Source: Vibrio sp. CB1-14
GTDB lineage: Bacteria; Pseudomonadota; Gammaproteobacteria; Enterobacterales; Vibrionaceae
Assembly (NCBI RefSeq): GCF_040412085.2
Contig: NZ_CP115920.1
Coordinates: 2,976,001 to 3,040,000 of the forward strand
Direction: 5' to 3'
DNA: 64,000 bases
The position numbers and the translations under genes are program-made. Of this stretch, positions 1-10,787 are shown piece after piece (within the stretch, counting starts at the first letter, position 1; the number at the start of each line of letters is the position of its first letter). The notes under the pieces are model-generated. The model was not told the origin of the DNA. It made no database searches and was given only the letters and a program-made list of their open reading frames with translations.

Positions 1-134
1 GCACCGGTGTGCCCTGCTTTCTCAGCGAAGTAGATGCGCTTTACTTTTTGCAGAGCGTCATTCGATGAGATACCGGTAGGTTTATCTAGAAGGATAACGC
101 CGTTGACTGGACGTCCCTTGCGACGTCTAGCCAT
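1..134 (-). CDS. truB: tRNA pseudouridine synthase B, N-terminal fragment
   Basis: This is the first 44 codons of TruB, cut by the window edge. TruB makes pseudouridine 55 in the T loop of tRNAs. The visible part contains the family's N-terminal block [15 protein letters not shown] and ends inside the GHTG motif, just before the catalytic Asp expected in GHTGTLDP. The start ATG overlaps the rbfA stop codon as TAATG, so the two genes are translationally coupled at the downstream end of the metY-rimP-nusA-infB-rbfA transcript. The rest of the protein lies outside the window. Confidence 0.95.
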   Translation of the reverse strand, partial: MARRRKGRPVNGVILLDKPTGISSNDALQKVKRIYFAEKAGHTG

Positions 135-550
135 TATTGCTCTTCTCCCTCAGCACCATTTTCTTCGCTACGACCAGCTTCATCTTGCTTACGCTTGTCT
201 TCGCTAACCACTTCGCTCACTAGGTTAGACATACGCATACCTTCGACAAGTGTGTTGTCGTATTGGAAGCGTACTTCTGGCGTTAGGCGTAGGCGAATGC
301 GCTTGCCTAGCATCATACGAATATGAGCTTCGTGCTCACGAAGTGCTGCAATGCTTGATTCTGGGGTTTGCTCACCAACACATAGGAAAGTAACGAATAC
401 TTTTGCATAAGCTAGGTCACGAGACACTTCTACGTCTGAAATCGTCACCATACCAAGGCGAGAATCACGAACTTCGCGTTGAAGGATAAGAGCAAGCTCT
501 TTTTGTAGTTGCTGCGCAACACGTTGTGTGCGGCTAAATTCTTTTGACAT
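134..550 (-). CDS. rbfA: 30S ribosome-binding factor A
   Basis: RbfA is a KH-fold protein that binds immature 30S subunits and helps 16S rRNA 5'-end maturation and cold adaptation. The product is 138 residues, close to the usual length, starting [14 protein letters not shown], with the family core [24 protein letters not shown] and an acidic, probably disordered C-terminal tail. A longer open frame reaches 616, but the extra residues match no RbfA N-terminus and lie over a strong hairpin, so the ATG at 550 is chosen. It sits between infB and truB in the standard operon order. Confidence 0.96.
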   Translation of the reverse strand: MSKEFSRTQRVAQQLQKELALILQREVRDSRLGMVTISDVEVSRDLAYAKVFVTFLCVGEQTPESSIAALREHEAHIRMMLGKRIRLRLTPEVRFQYDNTLVEGMRMSNLVSEVVSEDKRKQDEAGRSEENGAEGEEQ

Positions 551-572
551 TTCATTTCTCACTATAGAAAGA

Positions 573-602
573 ATGGGGGGATGGTAATAACCAGCCCCCC
601 AT
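573..602 (-). promoter_or_regulatory. Strong G/C hairpin upstream of rbfA
   Basis: A 30-nt hairpin lies in the infB-rbfA gap: 8 bp ATGGGGGG/CCCCCCAT, one mismatch, 4 bp TGGT/ACCA and a 4-nt loop. It ends about 22 nt before the rbfA start codon. No U-run follows on the minus strand, so it is not a typical terminator. An RNA processing site or translation control element is possible; the role is inferred. Confidence 0.55.
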
Positions 603-658
603 GGCGTATTCAACAACCATCAATACTCAAGTTTGATACTGAGTAGCGATTTTGTCTA

Positions 659-3364
659 TTAGTCTAGAGTACGTTTGATTTCAACGATTTCGAATACTTC
701 GATTTGGTCGCCAACGCGAACATCGTTGTAGTTCTTAACGCCGATACCACACTCGTAACCGTTCTTAACTTCTTGAACGTCATCTTTGAAGCGGCGTAGA
801 GATTCTAGTTCACCTTCGTAGATTACAACGTTCTCACGCAGTACGCGGATAGGGTTGTTACGCTTGATAGTACCTTCAGTTACCATACAACCCGCGATTG
901 CGCCAAGTTTTGGAGACTTAAATACGTCACGTACTTCTGCAAGGCCGATGATTTCTTGCTTGAATTCAGGAGCAAGCATACCGCCCATTGCTTGTTTCAC
1001 TTCGTCAATCAACTGGTAGATGATTGAGTAGTAGCGTAGGTCTAGGTTTTCTGTATCTACAGTACGGCGAGCAGAAGCATCAGCACGTACGTTGAAGCCT
1101 AGGATGATAGCGTTAGAAGCTGCTGCTAGTACTGCATCAGTTTCTGTGATACCACCAACACCAGAACCAACGATGTTTACTTTCACTTCTTCAGTAGACA
1201 GTTTCAGTAGAGAATCAGAGATTGCTTCTACAGAACCCTGTACGTCGGCTTTCAGTACTACGTTAAGCTCAGCAACGTCACCAGCAGTCATGTTAGAGAA
1301 CATGTTTTCTAGTTTCGCTTTTTGCTGACGCGCAAGTTTCACGTCACGGAATTTACCTTGACGGTAGTTTGCTACTTCACGAGCTTTACGCTCATCACGT
1401 ACAACTGTTGCTTCGTCACCTGATGATGGAACACCAGATAGGCCAAGGATCTCAACCGGGATAGATGGACCAGCTTGCGTCACTTCTTTACCTAGTTCAT
1501 CACGCATCGCACGTACACGGCCGTATTCTTGACCACAAAGTACGATGTCACCCTTGTTCAGCGTACCAGATTGAACAAGAACAGTAGCAACTGGACCACG
1601 ACCTTTATCTAGGAATGATTCAACAACCACACCCGATGCCATACCGTCAGCAACCGCTGTTAGCTCAAGTACTTCTGATTGAAGTAGGATAGCTTCTAGA
1701 AGACCGTCGATGTTAGTACCTTGTTTCGCAGAGATGTGAACAAACATGTTCTCACCGCCCCACTCTTCAGGGATAACGTCGTATTGCGCCAGTTCGTTCT
1801 TAACGTTGTCTGGGTTTGCGTCTTCTTTATCGATCTTGTTCACTGCAACAATCAGAGGAACGCCAGCCGCTTTCGCGTGTTGGATCGCTTCGATTGTTTG
1901 TGGCATTACGCCATCGTCCGCAGCAACAACTAGAACAACGATATCCGTCGCTTGAGCACCACGAGCACGCATTGCAGTAAACGCCGCGTGTCCAGGAGTA
2001 TCAAGGAAGGTAATCATGCCGTTGTCAGTTTCTACGTGGTATGCACCGATGTGCTGGGTAATACCACCTGCTTCGCCTGATGCAACGTGAGTGCGACGGA
2101 TGTAGTCAAGTGTCGATGTTTTACCGTGGTCAACGTGACCCATGATAGTAACAACAGGTGCACGAGATACTGCTTCTGATGTTTCATCACGGTCAGACAG
2201 TACCGCTTCTTCCAGTTCGTTCTCTTTACGTAGAACAACTTTGTGACCCATTTCTTCAGCAACAAGCTGTGCAGTTTCTTGGTCGATAACTTGGTTGATA
2301 GTCGCCATCGCGCCCATCTTCATCATCACCTTGATAACTTCAGTTGCTTTAACAGACATCTTGTTTGCTAGCTCAGAAAGGACGATAGTCTCGCCAATCA
2401 CAACGTCTTGCTTAGCAACTTGAGCGGTCTTATCGAAGCCGTGCTGCATAGACGTAGGCTTAGCCAATTTGCCTTTTCTACCACGTTGGTTACGACCACC
2501 GCGACCACCGCGGTTGTCTTCTTGTGGGCTTGCTTTCTTCTTACGACGACGAGGCGCTTTCTCTTCTTTACGGTCTTGAGCATCTTCTGCTTCACGAGCG
2601 TACGTAGAGGTTGTCGTGTGGTAGTCTGCTTTTTCGTTGTCTTTAGATTTTTTCTCTTCTTCAGACCAGCGTGCGGCATTCTCTTCCGCTAGTTTGCGAG
2701 CTTCTTCAGCTAGACGAGCCGCTTCAGCTTCCGCCTTACGTTGCGCCTCTTCTTCTTGACGACGTTTTAGTTCGTCTGCTTCTTTCTTCGCTTCAGCATT
2801 CTTTGCGTTCATTTCTTTCTTAGCCTTTTCCGCTTCTTCGCGCTTAGCAGTATCTGCTTCAGGTTGCTCCGCCTCACGTTTAGCGTTTTCCTCTGCTAGA
2901 CGTTTTTCTTCGGCTTCGCGCTGAGCTTTCTCTTCTGCTTCACGCTGTGCTTTCTCTGCAGCTTCACGTTTGGCTAGCTCTTCGGCTTCACGTTGGGCAC
3001 GCTCTTCCGCCTCACGATTTGCTGCATCCTCAGCTTCACGTTTTGCTTGCTCGTCGATCGCACTGCGCTTGACATAAGTGCGCTTCTTGCGCACTTCTAC
3101 TTGTACATCTTTGCTCTTACCGCCACCGGCAGAAACAGACAGAGTGCTACGAGTTTTACGCTGAAGCGTAAGACGAGTAGGCTCTGACTCACCAGATGTA
3201 TCACCATGTTCTTTCTTAAGGTGAGTAAGAAGCGTTTGCTTCTCTTCATCATTCACCTGATCGCTTTCTGATTTTTTCAGACCAGCATCAGCAAGTTGTT
3301 CAATTAGGCGTTCAACTGGCGTACCAATCTCTTCGCTAAGTGCTTTAACCGTAAGTTTTGTCAT
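659..3364 (-). CDS. infB: Translation initiation factor IF-2
   Basis: IF-2 is the GTPase that brings initiator tRNA to the 30S subunit and promotes subunit joining. The product is 901 residues. It has an IF2 N-terminal domain at about 1-50, then a long charged coiled-coil built of REAEE-like repeats at about 105-250, a basic Arg/Gly-rich stretch near 285-300, and the GTPase domain. G motifs are GHVDHGKT near 409-416, DTPGH and NKID, followed by the C-terminal barrel and tRNA-binding domains. It lies 22 nt downstream of nusA. The long N-terminal region is normal for gammaproteobacteria; internal starts giving shorter isoforms are known in E. coli but were not resolved here. Confidence 0.98.
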   Translation of the reverse strand: MTKLTVKALSEEIGTPVERLIEQLADAGLKKSESDQVNDEEKQTLLTHLKKEHGDTSGESEPTRLTLQRKTRSTLSVSAGGGKSKDVQVEVRKKRTYVKRSAIDEQAKREAEDAANREAEERAQREAEELAKREAAEKAQREAEEKAQREAEEKRLAEENAKREAEQPEADTAKREEAEKAKKEMNAKNAEAKKEADELKRRQEEEAQRKAEAEAARLAEEARKLAEENAARWSEEEKKSKDNEKADYHTTTSTYAREAEDAQDRKEEKAPRRRKKKASPQEDNRGGRGGRNQRGRKGKLAKPTSMQHGFDKTAQVAKQDVVIGETIVLSELANKMSVKATEVIKVMMKMGAMATINQVIDQETAQLVAEEMGHKVVLRKENELEEAVLSDRDETSEAVSRAPVVTIMGHVDHGKTSTLDYIRRTHVASGEAGGITQHIGAYHVETDNGMITFLDTPGHAAFTAMRARGAQATDIVVLVVAADDGVMPQTIEAIQHAKAAGVPLIVAVNKIDKEDANPDNVKNELAQYDVIPEEWGGENMFVHISAKQGTNIDGLLEAILLQSEVLELTAVADGMASGVVVESFLDKGRGPVATVLVQSGTLNKGDIVLCGQEYGRVRAMRDELGKEVTQAGPSIPVEILGLSGVPSSGDEATVVRDERKAREVANYRQGKFRDVKLARQQKAKLENMFSNMTAGDVAELNVVLKADVQGSVEAISDSLLKLSTEEVKVNIVGSGVGGITETDAVLAAASNAIILGFNVRADASARRTVDTENLDLRYYSIIYQLIDEVKQAMGGMLAPEFKQEIIGLAEVRDVFKSPKLGAIAGCMVTEGTIKRNNPIRVLRENVVIYEGELESLRRFKDDVQEVKNGYECGIGVKNYNDVRVGDQIEVFEIVEIKRTLD

Positions 3365-3386
3365 GCAACTACCTCCTTGCTGATTA

Positions 3387-4874
3387 TTATTCTTCGTCGC
3401 CGAACCAACAGATGTTACGTGCAGCCATGATTAGCTCGCCTGCGCGTTCTTCTGTTAGCCCTTCAATGCCCTCTAGCTCATCGACACCTTGATCTGCAAG
3501 GTCTTCAAGAGTAGCTACACCTTTTGCAGCCAGTTTGAATGCCATTTCACGCTCTAGACCTTCTAGTGCTAGTAGGTCATCTGCTGGCTCAACACCTTCG
3601 AATGACTCTTCTTGAGCAAGAGCAAGTGTTGTTAGGGCATCTTTTGCACGGCTACGAAGCTCTTCTACAAGCTCTTCGTTTAAGCCGTCGACTTCTAGAA
3701 GTTCATTAACTGGCACGTATGCCACTTCTTCTAGCGTAGAGAAGCCTTCCTCAACAAGCATTTCCGCAAAGTCTTGCTCGATGTCTAGGTGCTTCATAAA
3801 GTTTTCGATAGAAGCTGATGCTTCTTCTTGGTGTTTCTTCTGAAGGTCTGCAACCGTCATAACGTTTAGTTCCCAACCCGTTAGTTGAGAGGCTAGACGT
3901 ACGTTTTGACCGCTACGACCGATAGCTTGCGCTAGGTTGTCAGCTTCAACTGCGATGTCCATTGCGTGTGCATCTTCATCAACGATGATAGAAGCAACGT
4001 CTGCTGGCGCCATTGCGTTGATAACGAACTGAGCTGGGTTATCGTCCCAAAGAACGATATCGATACGCTCGCCGCCAAGCTCACCAGAAACCGCTTGTAC
4101 ACGTGCACCACGCATACCCACACACGCACCCACAGGGTCGATACGCTTGTCGTTGGTTTTCACGGCGATCTTCGCGCGAGAACCTGGATCACGTGCCGCG
4201 CCTTTCAGCTCGATAAGCTCTTCAGCAATCTCTGGCACTTCCACACGGAATAGCTCAGCTAGCATTTCTGGCTTAGAACGAGTAATGAATAGCTGGAAGC
4301 CGCGAGCTTCTGGAGCCACTTTGTATAGAAGACCACGTACACGGTCACCTGGACGGAAGTTTTCACGAGGAAGCTGGTCATCACGTAGGATAACGGCTTC
4401 TGCGTTGTTACCAAGGTCTAGGATGATAGTGTCACGGTTAACTTTCTTAACCACACCGGTCACTAGATCGCCTTCGTTGTCGATGAACTGTTCAACGATT
4501 TGCGCGCGCTCAGCTTCACGTACTTTTTGTACGATAACTTGCTTAGCCGTTTGCGTGGTGATGCGGTCAAACGTTACTGACTCGATCTGTTCTTCAACGA
4601 AGTCACCAATTTGAACAGACTCGTCGTCGTACTGTGCCGCTTCAATAGAAATTTCTTTCGTTGGGAATTCAACTTCTTCTACTGCCATCCAGCGACGGAA
4701 GGTTTCGAATTCACCTGTTTTGCGGTCAATGGCAACACGTACATCGATTTCGATTTCGTGTTTTTTCTTAGAAGAGGTTGCTAGTGCAATCTCTAGCGCT
4801 TCAAAAATACGCTCACGAGGAACAGCTTTCTCGTTAGAAACTGCTTCTACTACCGCTAAAATTTCTTTACTCAT
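3387..4874 (-). CDS. nusA: Transcription termination/antitermination factor NusA
   Basis: NusA binds RNA polymerase and nascent RNA and modulates pausing, termination and antitermination. The 495-residue product has the N-terminal polymerase-binding domain, an S1 domain around 130-200, two KH domains ([12 protein letters not shown] near 255 and [12 protein letters not shown] near 320), and two acidic helical repeats in the last 130 residues. Those repeats are the form found in gammaproteobacteria. It follows rimP by about 30 nt and precedes infB, the conserved operon order. Confidence 0.98.
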   Translation of the reverse strand: MSKEILAVVEAVSNEKAVPRERIFEALEIALATSSKKKHEIEIDVRVAIDRKTGEFETFRRWMAVEEVEFPTKEISIEAAQYDDESVQIGDFVEEQIESVTFDRITTQTAKQVIVQKVREAERAQIVEQFIDNEGDLVTGVVKKVNRDTIILDLGNNAEAVILRDDQLPRENFRPGDRVRGLLYKVAPEARGFQLFITRSKPEMLAELFRVEVPEIAEELIELKGAARDPGSRAKIAVKTNDKRIDPVGACVGMRGARVQAVSGELGGERIDIVLWDDNPAQFVINAMAPADVASIIVDEDAHAMDIAVEADNLAQAIGRSGQNVRLASQLTGWELNVMTVADLQKKHQEEASASIENFMKHLDIEQDFAEMLVEEGFSTLEEVAYVPVNELLEVDGLNEELVEELRSRAKDALTTLALAQEESFEGVEPADDLLALEGLEREMAFKLAAKGVATLEDLADQGVDELEGIEGLTEERAGELIMAARNICWFGDEE

Positions 4875-4907
4875 TTATCTAGCCTCTAAGCTTTTATTAT
4901 TAGGGAC

Positions 4908-5363
4908 CTAAAATTTAGGGATAAGGTTAGCTTTGGAAATGTTGCTTAGCGCCATTTCTTCTTCGGTACCATCGGCAAGGATGGTCACTGTCTCGCCATC
5001 AATAGATTGGATTACACCTTTCCACTTACGACGGTTGCCGACAGCCATTTTCAACACGATGCTGACCTCGTGACCAATAAACTGTTGGTAATGTGCTGCT
5101 TTGAAAAGTGGTCTTTCTAGGCCTGGTGAAGACACCTCTAGGTTATAAGCCACCGTAATTGGGTCTTCGACGTCCATTACTGCACTTACCTGATGACTTA
5201 CTTCTGCGCAAGCATCAACAGTAATACCATTTTCATGGTCGATATAGATTCGAAGGGTAGAATGCTCACCAGCACGGATGAACTCTAAACCAACAAGCTC
5301 GTAGCCAATTGCCTCTACAGGCGCTTCGAGCAATTCTGTAAGTTGTCTTTCTAAACCAGTCAT
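4908..5363 (-). CDS. rimP: Ribosome maturation factor RimP
   Basis: RimP acts in late 30S subunit maturation. The 151-residue product is of normal length and has family motifs in both halves: the N-terminal alpha/beta domain ([20 protein letters not shown]) and the [12 protein letters not shown] block leading into a C-terminal SH3-like barrel. It is the first protein gene after the two tRNA genes and leads the nusA-infB-rbfA-truB series. The upstream gap contains a rho-independent terminator-like hairpin and another inverted repeat, so its expression may depend on readthrough or a separate promoter. Confidence 0.96.
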   Translation of the reverse strand: MTGLERQLTELLEAPVEAIGYELVGLEFIRAGEHSTLRIYIDHENGITVDACAEVSHQVSAVMDVEDPITVAYNLEVSSPGLERPLFKAAHYQQFIGHEVSIVLKMAVGNRRKWKGVIQSIDGETVTILADGTEEEMALSNISKANLIPKF

Positions 5364-5449
5364 TTAACCACTCCAGAAACAAAAAAAGGGCATATAGCCC
5401 AATTTAAATTCCAAGCACTTGTATTTGCTGCCTTTTAAAAAGCGCAAAT

Positions 5450-5482
5450 AACAAAAAACCCCGAAAGTCGGGGTTTTTTGTT
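5450..5482 (-). terminator. Hairpin with U-run between metY and rimP
   Basis: This is a perfect inverted repeat with 15-bp arms (AACAAAAAACCCCGA), 3-nt loop and a T-run on either strand. On the minus strand it would end transcripts that come through the tRNA genes before rimP, or act as an attenuator if part of the polymerase reads through. Confidence 0.85.
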
Positions 5483-5495
5483 GCTGGACCCTGAT

Positions 5496-5544
5496 CATCG
5501 AGAAAAAGTAACACCCTAAAAACATAGCTGGTGTTTTCTCGATG
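5496..5544 (-). repeat. Inverted repeat in the rimP leader
   Basis: The arms CATCGAGAAAA...ACACC (5496-5515) and GGTGTTTTCTCGATG (5530-5544) pair over 15 bp, with about five unpaired bases in one arm. It lies between the initiator tRNA gene and the rimP-proximal terminator, so the metY transcript would contain two stacked hairpins. Its function is unknown; an RNase processing site is one possibility. Confidence 0.6.
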
Positions 5545-5599
5545 TGCAGTGATTTTTTCACACTGCTAAACTTGCAATCCATCAACACTTGGAAAGTAT

Positions 5600-5676
<77 letters not shown>

Positions 5677-5731
5677 TCCGACTTGCTGAGCATTATACGC
5701 TCACCAAACTGTATTACAAGTTTATAAATAA

Positions 5732-5815
5732 TGGTGCCGAGAGAGGGACTCGAACCCTCACACCAAAGGCACTAGCACCTCATGCTAGCGTGTCTACCAA
5801 TTTCACCATCTCGGC
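5732..5815 (-). tRNA. leuU: tRNA-Leu(GAG)
   Basis: An 84-nt class II tRNA with encoded CCA. The acceptor stem is GCCGAGA/TCTCGGC, the anticodon stem CTAGC/GCTAG encloses a loop with GAG, and there is a short variable arm and a GAGGGTTCGAGTCCCTC T-arm. It lies between secG and metY, as leuU does in E. coli. Confidence 0.95.
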
Positions 5816-5849
5816 ATCTAAGTTTCTTGATTCGTTAGAACCAATCGAC

Positions 5850-6185
5850 TTATTGAGGGATCTCGTCGCTGTTTTCAGCTGGAACATCACTCGCTGTATC
5901 AGCTGCTTGCTCAATTACTTGACCTTGAGTAGGGTCAACCCATTGAGACTCACCTTTGTGAGTGTACATGTTGCCAAGTACTAAGCTGATAACAAAAAAT
6001 ACGATTGCAAAAACTGCAGTCATTCGGGTTAGGAAATTTCCTGAGCCACTAGCACCAAACACTGTGTTTGAAGCGCCAGCACCGAATGAGGCTCCCATAT
6101 CTGCGCCTTTACCTTGTTGAATCAACACTAGGCCAATAACACCGAGCGCAGCCAACAGGTAAATCACAAGTAGAACTTGAATCAT
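5850..6185 (-). CDS. secG: Protein-export membrane protein SecG
   Basis: SecG is the small subunit of the SecYEG translocon in the inner membrane and aids SecA-driven export. The 111-residue product has two hydrophobic segments (about 3-22 and 53-74) separated by the conserved Gly-rich loop LIQQGKGADMGASFGAGAS, and a polar acidic C-terminus. The tRNA-Leu gene begins 34 nt downstream on the same strand, so secG and the tRNAs may share a transcript. Confidence 0.97.
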   Translation of the reverse strand: MIQVLLVIYLLAALGVIGLVLIQQGKGADMGASFGAGASNTVFGASGSGNFLTRMTAVFAIVFFVISLVLGNMYTHKGESQWVDPTQGQVIEQAADTASDVPAENSDEIPQ

Positions 6186-6413
6186 GTGTCCACCTATGTT
6201 CCTAATTGTTGAGCCAGCGCCGCTTTCCTTGCAGAACGCATTGAAAGCCTGGCTATGACCTCCTAAGCGAAGGCGGTGGCAATACTAGCGAATGCCGCAC
6301 TGACTGACAAGAGAAAAATGACAAAAATCTTCCGCCGAGCAACTGACCGCTCAAAAAAAGGGCAAAAGAACAATTACCAATAAGAATAAGCGAGTAATCA
6401 TATAAAAAATAAG

Positions 6414-6443
6414 CAAGAACCAAAAGAACTAATTTGGTTCTTG
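6414..6443 (-). terminator. Terminator after glmM
   Basis: The hairpin CAAGAACCAAA / TTTGGTTCTTG with a 7-8-nt loop is followed on the minus strand by a T-rich run at about 6405-6412. It lies just after the glmM stop codon and separates glmM from secG. Confidence 0.8.
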
Positions 6444-6464
6444 CTCATACTAAATTGTCGAGAC

Positions 6465-7802
6465 TTAGCAGTTTTCTTTTACGATATCAGCAATGTATTG
6501 TGCTGATTTATTCACTAGCGCATCATCTTCGCCTTCAACCATGACTCGCAACAAGGGCTCAGTGCCCGATTTGCGAAGCAGCACACGACCTTTATCGCCA
6601 AGATCGGCTTCTGCTTTTGCAACCGCCTGCTTCACAGCGTCTGCTTCTAGCGGATTCGCATCGCCACTGAAACGAACATTGATCAGCACTTGTGGGTATA
6701 AGGTCATACCGCTGGCAAGCTCATTAAGTGACATCTTCGCGCCAACCACTGATGCCAGTACCTGCAGCGCAGCGACAATGGCATCACCCGTCGTCACTTT
6801 GTCCAGTAGGATAACGTGGCCTGAGTTTTCTGCGCCAATACGCCAGTCACGCTCAAGCAACTGCTCCATTACGTAGCGGTCACCAACGGCGGCACGTACA
6901 AATGGAATACCAAGCTGCTTAAGGCCATTTTCCATACCGAGGTTGGTCATTAGAGTACCAACAACGCCACCTTTTAGCTCGCCACAGCGAAGCGCGTCAC
7001 GAGCAATAATGTAAGCGATTTGGTCGCCATCCACTTTGTTACCCAAGTGGTCAACCATAATGATGCGGTCGCCGTCGCCATCAAAAGCAAGACCAAGAGC
7101 TGCATTCTCTTCAACTACTTTTGCTTGTAGCGCACGCACATCTGTCGCACCTACTTCCGCGTTGATGTTGGTACCGTCTGGGTCAACCCCTATTGCGATA
7201 ACGTCTGCACCTAGCTCTTTAAATACCGAAGGCGCGATTTTGTAGGTTGCGCCATGCGCACAATCGATAACAATTTTTAGACCCGCAAGGCTTAGGTTGT
7301 GTGGGAAAGTACTCTTACAAAACTCGATATAGCGACCAGCAGCATCGTTAAGACGGCTCGCTTTACCAAGCTCAGAAGATTCAACACACTCGATGTCTTT
7401 ATCCAGCTCTTCTTCAATTGCAAGCTCAATAGCGTCAGGCAGTTTCGTGCCTTCCGATGAGAAGAACTTAATGCCGTTGTCGTAGTAGGGGTTGTGAGAT
7501 GCAGAAATCACGATACCCGCTTCCGCACGGAACGTCTGGGTAAGATATGCTACTGCCGGCGTTGGCAGCGGTCCGGTGAAGATCGCTTTAAGCCCAGCTG
7601 CCGATAAACCCGCTTCGAGTGCCGATTCCAGCATGTAGCCTGAGATACGCGTATCTTTACCAATGATCACTTTCTTAGTGCCTTGCTTTGCAAGCACTCG
7701 ACCAGCAGCCCAACCTAGCTTAAGTACAAAATCCGGTGTGATTGGGTACTGGCCCACTTTACCTCGAACACCATCGGTACCAAAATAACGTCGTTGTGAC
7801 AT
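6465..7802 (-). CDS. glmM: Phosphoglucosamine mutase
   Basis: GlmM converts glucosamine-6-phosphate to glucosamine-1-phosphate in the cytoplasm for UDP-GlcNAc, peptidoglycan and LPS synthesis. The 445-residue length is typical. The phosphoserine loop [16 protein letters not shown] puts the catalytic Ser at 102. A Mg-binding DGDGDR loop lies in the middle, and the sugar-phosphate loop [15 protein letters not shown] near the C-terminus. It is 19 nt downstream of folP, a conserved pair. Confidence 0.98.
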   Translation of the reverse strand: MSQRRYFGTDGVRGKVGQYPITPDFVLKLGWAAGRVLAKQGTKKVIIGKDTRISGYMLESALEAGLSAAGLKAIFTGPLPTPAVAYLTQTFRAEAGIVISASHNPYYDNGIKFFSSEGTKLPDAIELAIEEELDKDIECVESSELGKASRLNDAAGRYIEFCKSTFPHNLSLAGLKIVIDCAHGATYKIAPSVFKELGADVIAIGVDPDGTNINAEVGATDVRALQAKVVEENAALGLAFDGDGDRIIMVDHLGNKVDGDQIAYIIARDALRCGELKGGVVGTLMTNLGMENGLKQLGIPFVRAAVGDRYVMEQLLERDWRIGAENSGHVILLDKVTTGDAIVAALQVLASVVGAKMSLNELASGMTLYPQVLINVRFSGDANPLEADAVKQAVAKAEADLGDKGRVLLRKSGTEPLLRVMVEGEDDALVNKSAQYIADIVKENC

Positions 7803-7821
7803 TCTATTTCCTTATTCGTTT

Positions 7822-8652
7822 TTATAGATTTGATTGCATCATCTGGACGATCTTCACCGCCTCGACTGTTTCAGCCGCGTCATGAACACGGATGATTTGC
7901 GCCCCTTTCGCAGCAGCAAGAGTAGCGCAAGCTAAGCTCCCTGCTAAACAGTCCGCAGGTACTTTATCAAGCAGCTTAAAAATCATTGATTTACGCGACA
8001 TACCGGCAAGCACTGGCAGTCCAAACTGATGAAATTTGTCCAAATGCGCTAGCAGATGATAATTGTGTTCCAGTGTTTTGCCAAATCCGAAGCCGGGATC
8101 CAAGATTAATTGTTCGCGCGTAATACCTACCGCTTCACAGGCTGCGATACGCTCCTGTAAGAATTGCGCCACGTCTGTCAGAAGATCTTCATAGGTAGGG
8201 TTGGCTTGCATCGTGCGCGGCTGCCCCTGCATGTGCATAAGACAGATCGGCACACCCGCGGCTGCGGCGACCTCCAGAGCGCCGGGCTCTTGCAGGGCAC
8301 GGACGTCGTTGATGATATCTGCACCGGCCTCTACGGCTTGGCGCATGACTTCTGCCTTACTGGTGTCGACGGAAATCCAAACACCAAATCGCTCACGTAT
8401 TGCCCTAATCACGGGGATAACTCGTGCCAACTCTTCTTGCAGCTCAACATCAGGAGCCCCTGGGCGCGTTGATTCACCACCGATATCAACAATCGTCACA
8501 CCTGAAGCGATCATCGCTACAACCTGCTCAAGCGCAGCATCCACTGAATTGAATTTGCCACCGTCAGAAAAAGAGTCAGGGGTGACATTGACGATACCCA
8601 TCACTTGTGGTGTATCGAGAGAGAGAGTTTTCTGGTTTGCTTGTAAAATCAT
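7822..8652 (-). CDS. folP: Dihydropteroate synthase
   Basis: FolP condenses p-aminobenzoate with the pterin pyrophosphate in folate synthesis and is the sulfonamide target. Motifs include VMGIVNVTPDSFSDGG near the N-terminus, DIGGESTRPGA, and DPGFGFGKT. An in-frame TTG lies at 8670, but the ATG at 8652 is preferred: it gives 276 residues with the usual 14-residue lead before PQVMGI and clears the ftsH terminator at 8671-8695. No strong ribosome-binding site is visible. It precedes glmM. Confidence 0.96.
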   Translation of the reverse strand: MILQANQKTLSLDTPQVMGIVNVTPDSFSDGGKFNSVDAALEQVVAMIASGVTIVDIGGESTRPGAPDVELQEELARVIPVIRAIRERFGVWISVDTSKAEVMRQAVEAGADIINDVRALQEPGALEVAAAAGVPICLMHMQGQPRTMQANPTYEDLLTDVAQFLQERIAACEAVGITREQLILDPGFGFGKTLEHNYHLLAHLDKFHQFGLPVLAGMSRKSMIFKLLDKVPADCLAGSLACATLAAAKGAQIIRVHDAAETVEAVKIVQMMQSNL

Positions 8653-8670
8653 AACTGCTTTAAACGACAA

Positions 8671-8695
8671 AAGCCCCGAGCTAGGCTCGGGGCTT
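8671..8695 (-). terminator. Terminator between ftsH and folP
   Basis: AAGCCCCGAG CTAGG CTCGGGGCTT is a perfect hairpin with 10-bp arms followed on the minus strand by TTTTG. It sits 13 nt after the ftsH stop, just before folP, so it should end or attenuate ftsH transcripts. Confidence 0.88.
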
Positions 8696-8707
8696 AATCA
8701 GTAGTGG

Positions 8708-10681
8708 TTATTCTGAGTCTTTCTTAGTTGGCTCAGAAGACACATTTTCAGCCTTAGTTTCTGAGTCCGCGGCTGGCGCTGCTGGCTCTTCTACTTTCGG
8801 TTCTTCAGCTTTAGGCTCAGGCTTCGCCTCTGCCTTTTCTTGCTGGGCTGCGGCTTGGTCAGCCCAACCTGCTGGCTCACGAATATCTGTTTTACGCTCC
8901 ATCAGGTCATCAATTTGACCTGCATCGATGGTCTCGTATTTCACGAGAGCATCTTTCATAGCATGCATAATATCCATGTTGTCTTCTAAGATCTTTCTAG
9001 CGCGATCGTAGTTACGGTCAATCAAGAGACGTACTTCTTCGTCAATCAGCTTAGCCGTTTCACCCGATACGTGTTTCGTTTGAGTAACGCTACGACCTAG
9101 GAATACTTCACCTTCATCTTCTGCGTACAACAAAGGACCCAGTTTTTCAGAGAAGCCCCATTGTGTCACCATCTTACGAGCGATGTCTGTCGCACGTTCG
9201 ATATCATTTGATGCGCCTGTCGATACTTTGTCTTTACCGTAGATAAGTTCTTCAGCTAGACGGCCACCATATAGACTTGAGATCATTGACTCTAGGTGCT
9301 GGCGAGACATGCTTACACGGTCTTGCTCTGGTAAGTACATAGTTACACCCAGCGCACGACCACGTGGAATGATAGATACCTTATACACAGGATCGTGCTC
9401 AGGAACCAAGCGACCAACGATAGCGTGACCCGCTTCGTGGTATGCCGTTGACTCTTTCGTTTCTTCAGACAGAACCATAGAACGGCGCTCTGCACCCATC
9501 ATGATCTTGTCTTTCGCAAGCTCAAACTCAACCATAGATACGTTGCGTTTGTTACCGCGAGCCGCAAATAGTGCTGCTTCGTTAACTAAGTTAGCAAGGT
9601 CTGCACCAGAGAAGCCTGGTGTACCACGTGCGATCAATGATGGCTCTACGTCTGACGCTAGAGGTACTTTACGCATGTGTACTTTCAAGATTTGCTCACG
9701 GCCACGTACATCAGGTAGACCAACCACGACTTGACGGTCAAAACGACCAGGACGAAGTAGAGCTGGGTCAAGTACGTCAGGACGGTTGGTTGCTGCAATA
9801 ACGATGATACCTTCGTTACCTTCGAAACCATCCATCTCAACCAGCATTTGGTTTAGGGTTTGCTCACGCTCATCGTGACCACCACCAACACCAGCGCCAC
9901 GCTGACGGCCTACCGCATCGATTTCATCGATGAAGATGATACAAGGTGCTGCTTTTTTCGCTTGTTCGAACATGTCGCGCACACGAGATGCACCCACACC
10001 CACGAACATTTCTACGAAGTCAGAACCTGAGATAGTAAAGAACGGAACCTTCGCTTCACCAGCAATGGCTTTAGCAAGGAGCGTTTTACCTGTACCAGGA
10101 GGACCAACCATTAGAACACCCGTTGGGATCTTACCGCCCAGTTTCTGGAATCGGCTTGGATCACGTAGATAGTCTACTAGCTCTTTAACGTCCTCTTTTG
10201 CTTCGTCACAACCTGCAACGTCAGCAAACGTGGTCTTAATCTGTTCTTCGCTCATCATGCGAGCTTTACTCTTACCAAACGACATGGCGCCTTTGCCACC
10301 GCCGCCTTGCATCTGGCGCATAAAGAAGATCCAGACACCGATAAGAAGAATCATTGGGAACCACGAGATGAAGATAGTGCCTAGCAGGCTCTGCTCTTCT
10401 GGTGGAGTACCCGAAACTTTTACGTTTTGGTTAATTAGGTCATCAAGAAGTTTTTGATCATAAACCGGCATGTAAGTCACAAAGCGACTGCCACCACCAC
10501 GGCGAGTAAAGGTTATCTCGCTGTCTTTGAATTGAGCTTCCTGAATCTGGCCATTGCCAACTTCCTGTACGAACGTGGTGTAATCTACCGCTCGACCGTT
10601 ACTTTCCCCCGGTCCGAAGCTTTGGAATACCGACATCAACACAACGGCGATGACTAACCACAAAATTAAATTCTTTGCCAT
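8708..10681 (-). CDS. ftsH: ATP-dependent zinc metalloprotease FtsH
   Basis: FtsH is the inner-membrane AAA+ protease that removes damaged membrane proteins and regulators such as LpxC. Two transmembrane segments (about 4-22 and 101-121) flank a small periplasmic domain. Walker A GPPGTGKT is at 193-200, Walker B IIFIDEID near 248-255, and the zinc site HEAGH at 415-419. The C-terminal tail is unusually rich in Glu, Pro, Ala and Lys and is likely disordered. The start [10 protein letters not shown] at 10681 is used; a TTG 9 nt earlier is less likely. rlmE lies upstream, as in other enterics and vibrios. Confidence 0.98.
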   Translation of the reverse strand: MAKNLILWLVIAVVLMSVFQSFGPGESNGRAVDYTTFVQEVGNGQIQEAQFKDSEITFTRRGGGSRFVTYMPVYDQKLLDDLINQNVKVSGTPPEEQSLLGTIFISWFPMILLIGVWIFFMRQMQGGGGKGAMSFGKSKARMMSEEQIKTTFADVAGCDEAKEDVKELVDYLRDPSRFQKLGGKIPTGVLMVGPPGTGKTLLAKAIAGEAKVPFFTISGSDFVEMFVGVGASRVRDMFEQAKKAAPCIIFIDEIDAVGRQRGAGVGGGHDEREQTLNQMLVEMDGFEGNEGIIVIAATNRPDVLDPALLRPGRFDRQVVVGLPDVRGREQILKVHMRKVPLASDVEPSLIARGTPGFSGADLANLVNEAALFAARGNKRNVSMVEFELAKDKIMMGAERRSMVLSEETKESTAYHEAGHAIVGRLVPEHDPVYKVSIIPRGRALGVTMYLPEQDRVSMSRQHLESMISSLYGGRLAEELIYGKDKVSTGASNDIERATDIARKMVTQWGFSEKLGPLLYAEDEGEVFLGRSVTQTKHVSGETAKLIDEEVRLLIDRNYDRARKILEDNMDIMHAMKDALVKYETIDAGQIDDLMERKTDIREPAGWADQAAAQQEKAEAKPEPKAEEPKVEEPAAPAADSETKAENVSSEPTKKDSE

Positions 10682-10787
10682 GTCACTCAAGGTGTCAGCC
10701 TCTCGATAACTAATTGTAATTAAAGGTAGGGTACTACAGTTTTTAGGCTGTAGCTACATTGTTAATTTTGTCTTTGTAAACTAATGT

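Noticed and set aside
2398..2692. Arg/Lys- or Phe/Leu-rich ORFs opposite infB
   Set aside because: They are shadows of the repetitive, charged IF-2 N-terminal coding sequence, on both strands.
105..3300. Repeat array inside infB
   Set aside because: The REAEE repeats at about 2890-3060 are coding coiled-coil repeats of IF-2, not a CRISPR or mobile repeat; units vary and keep frame.
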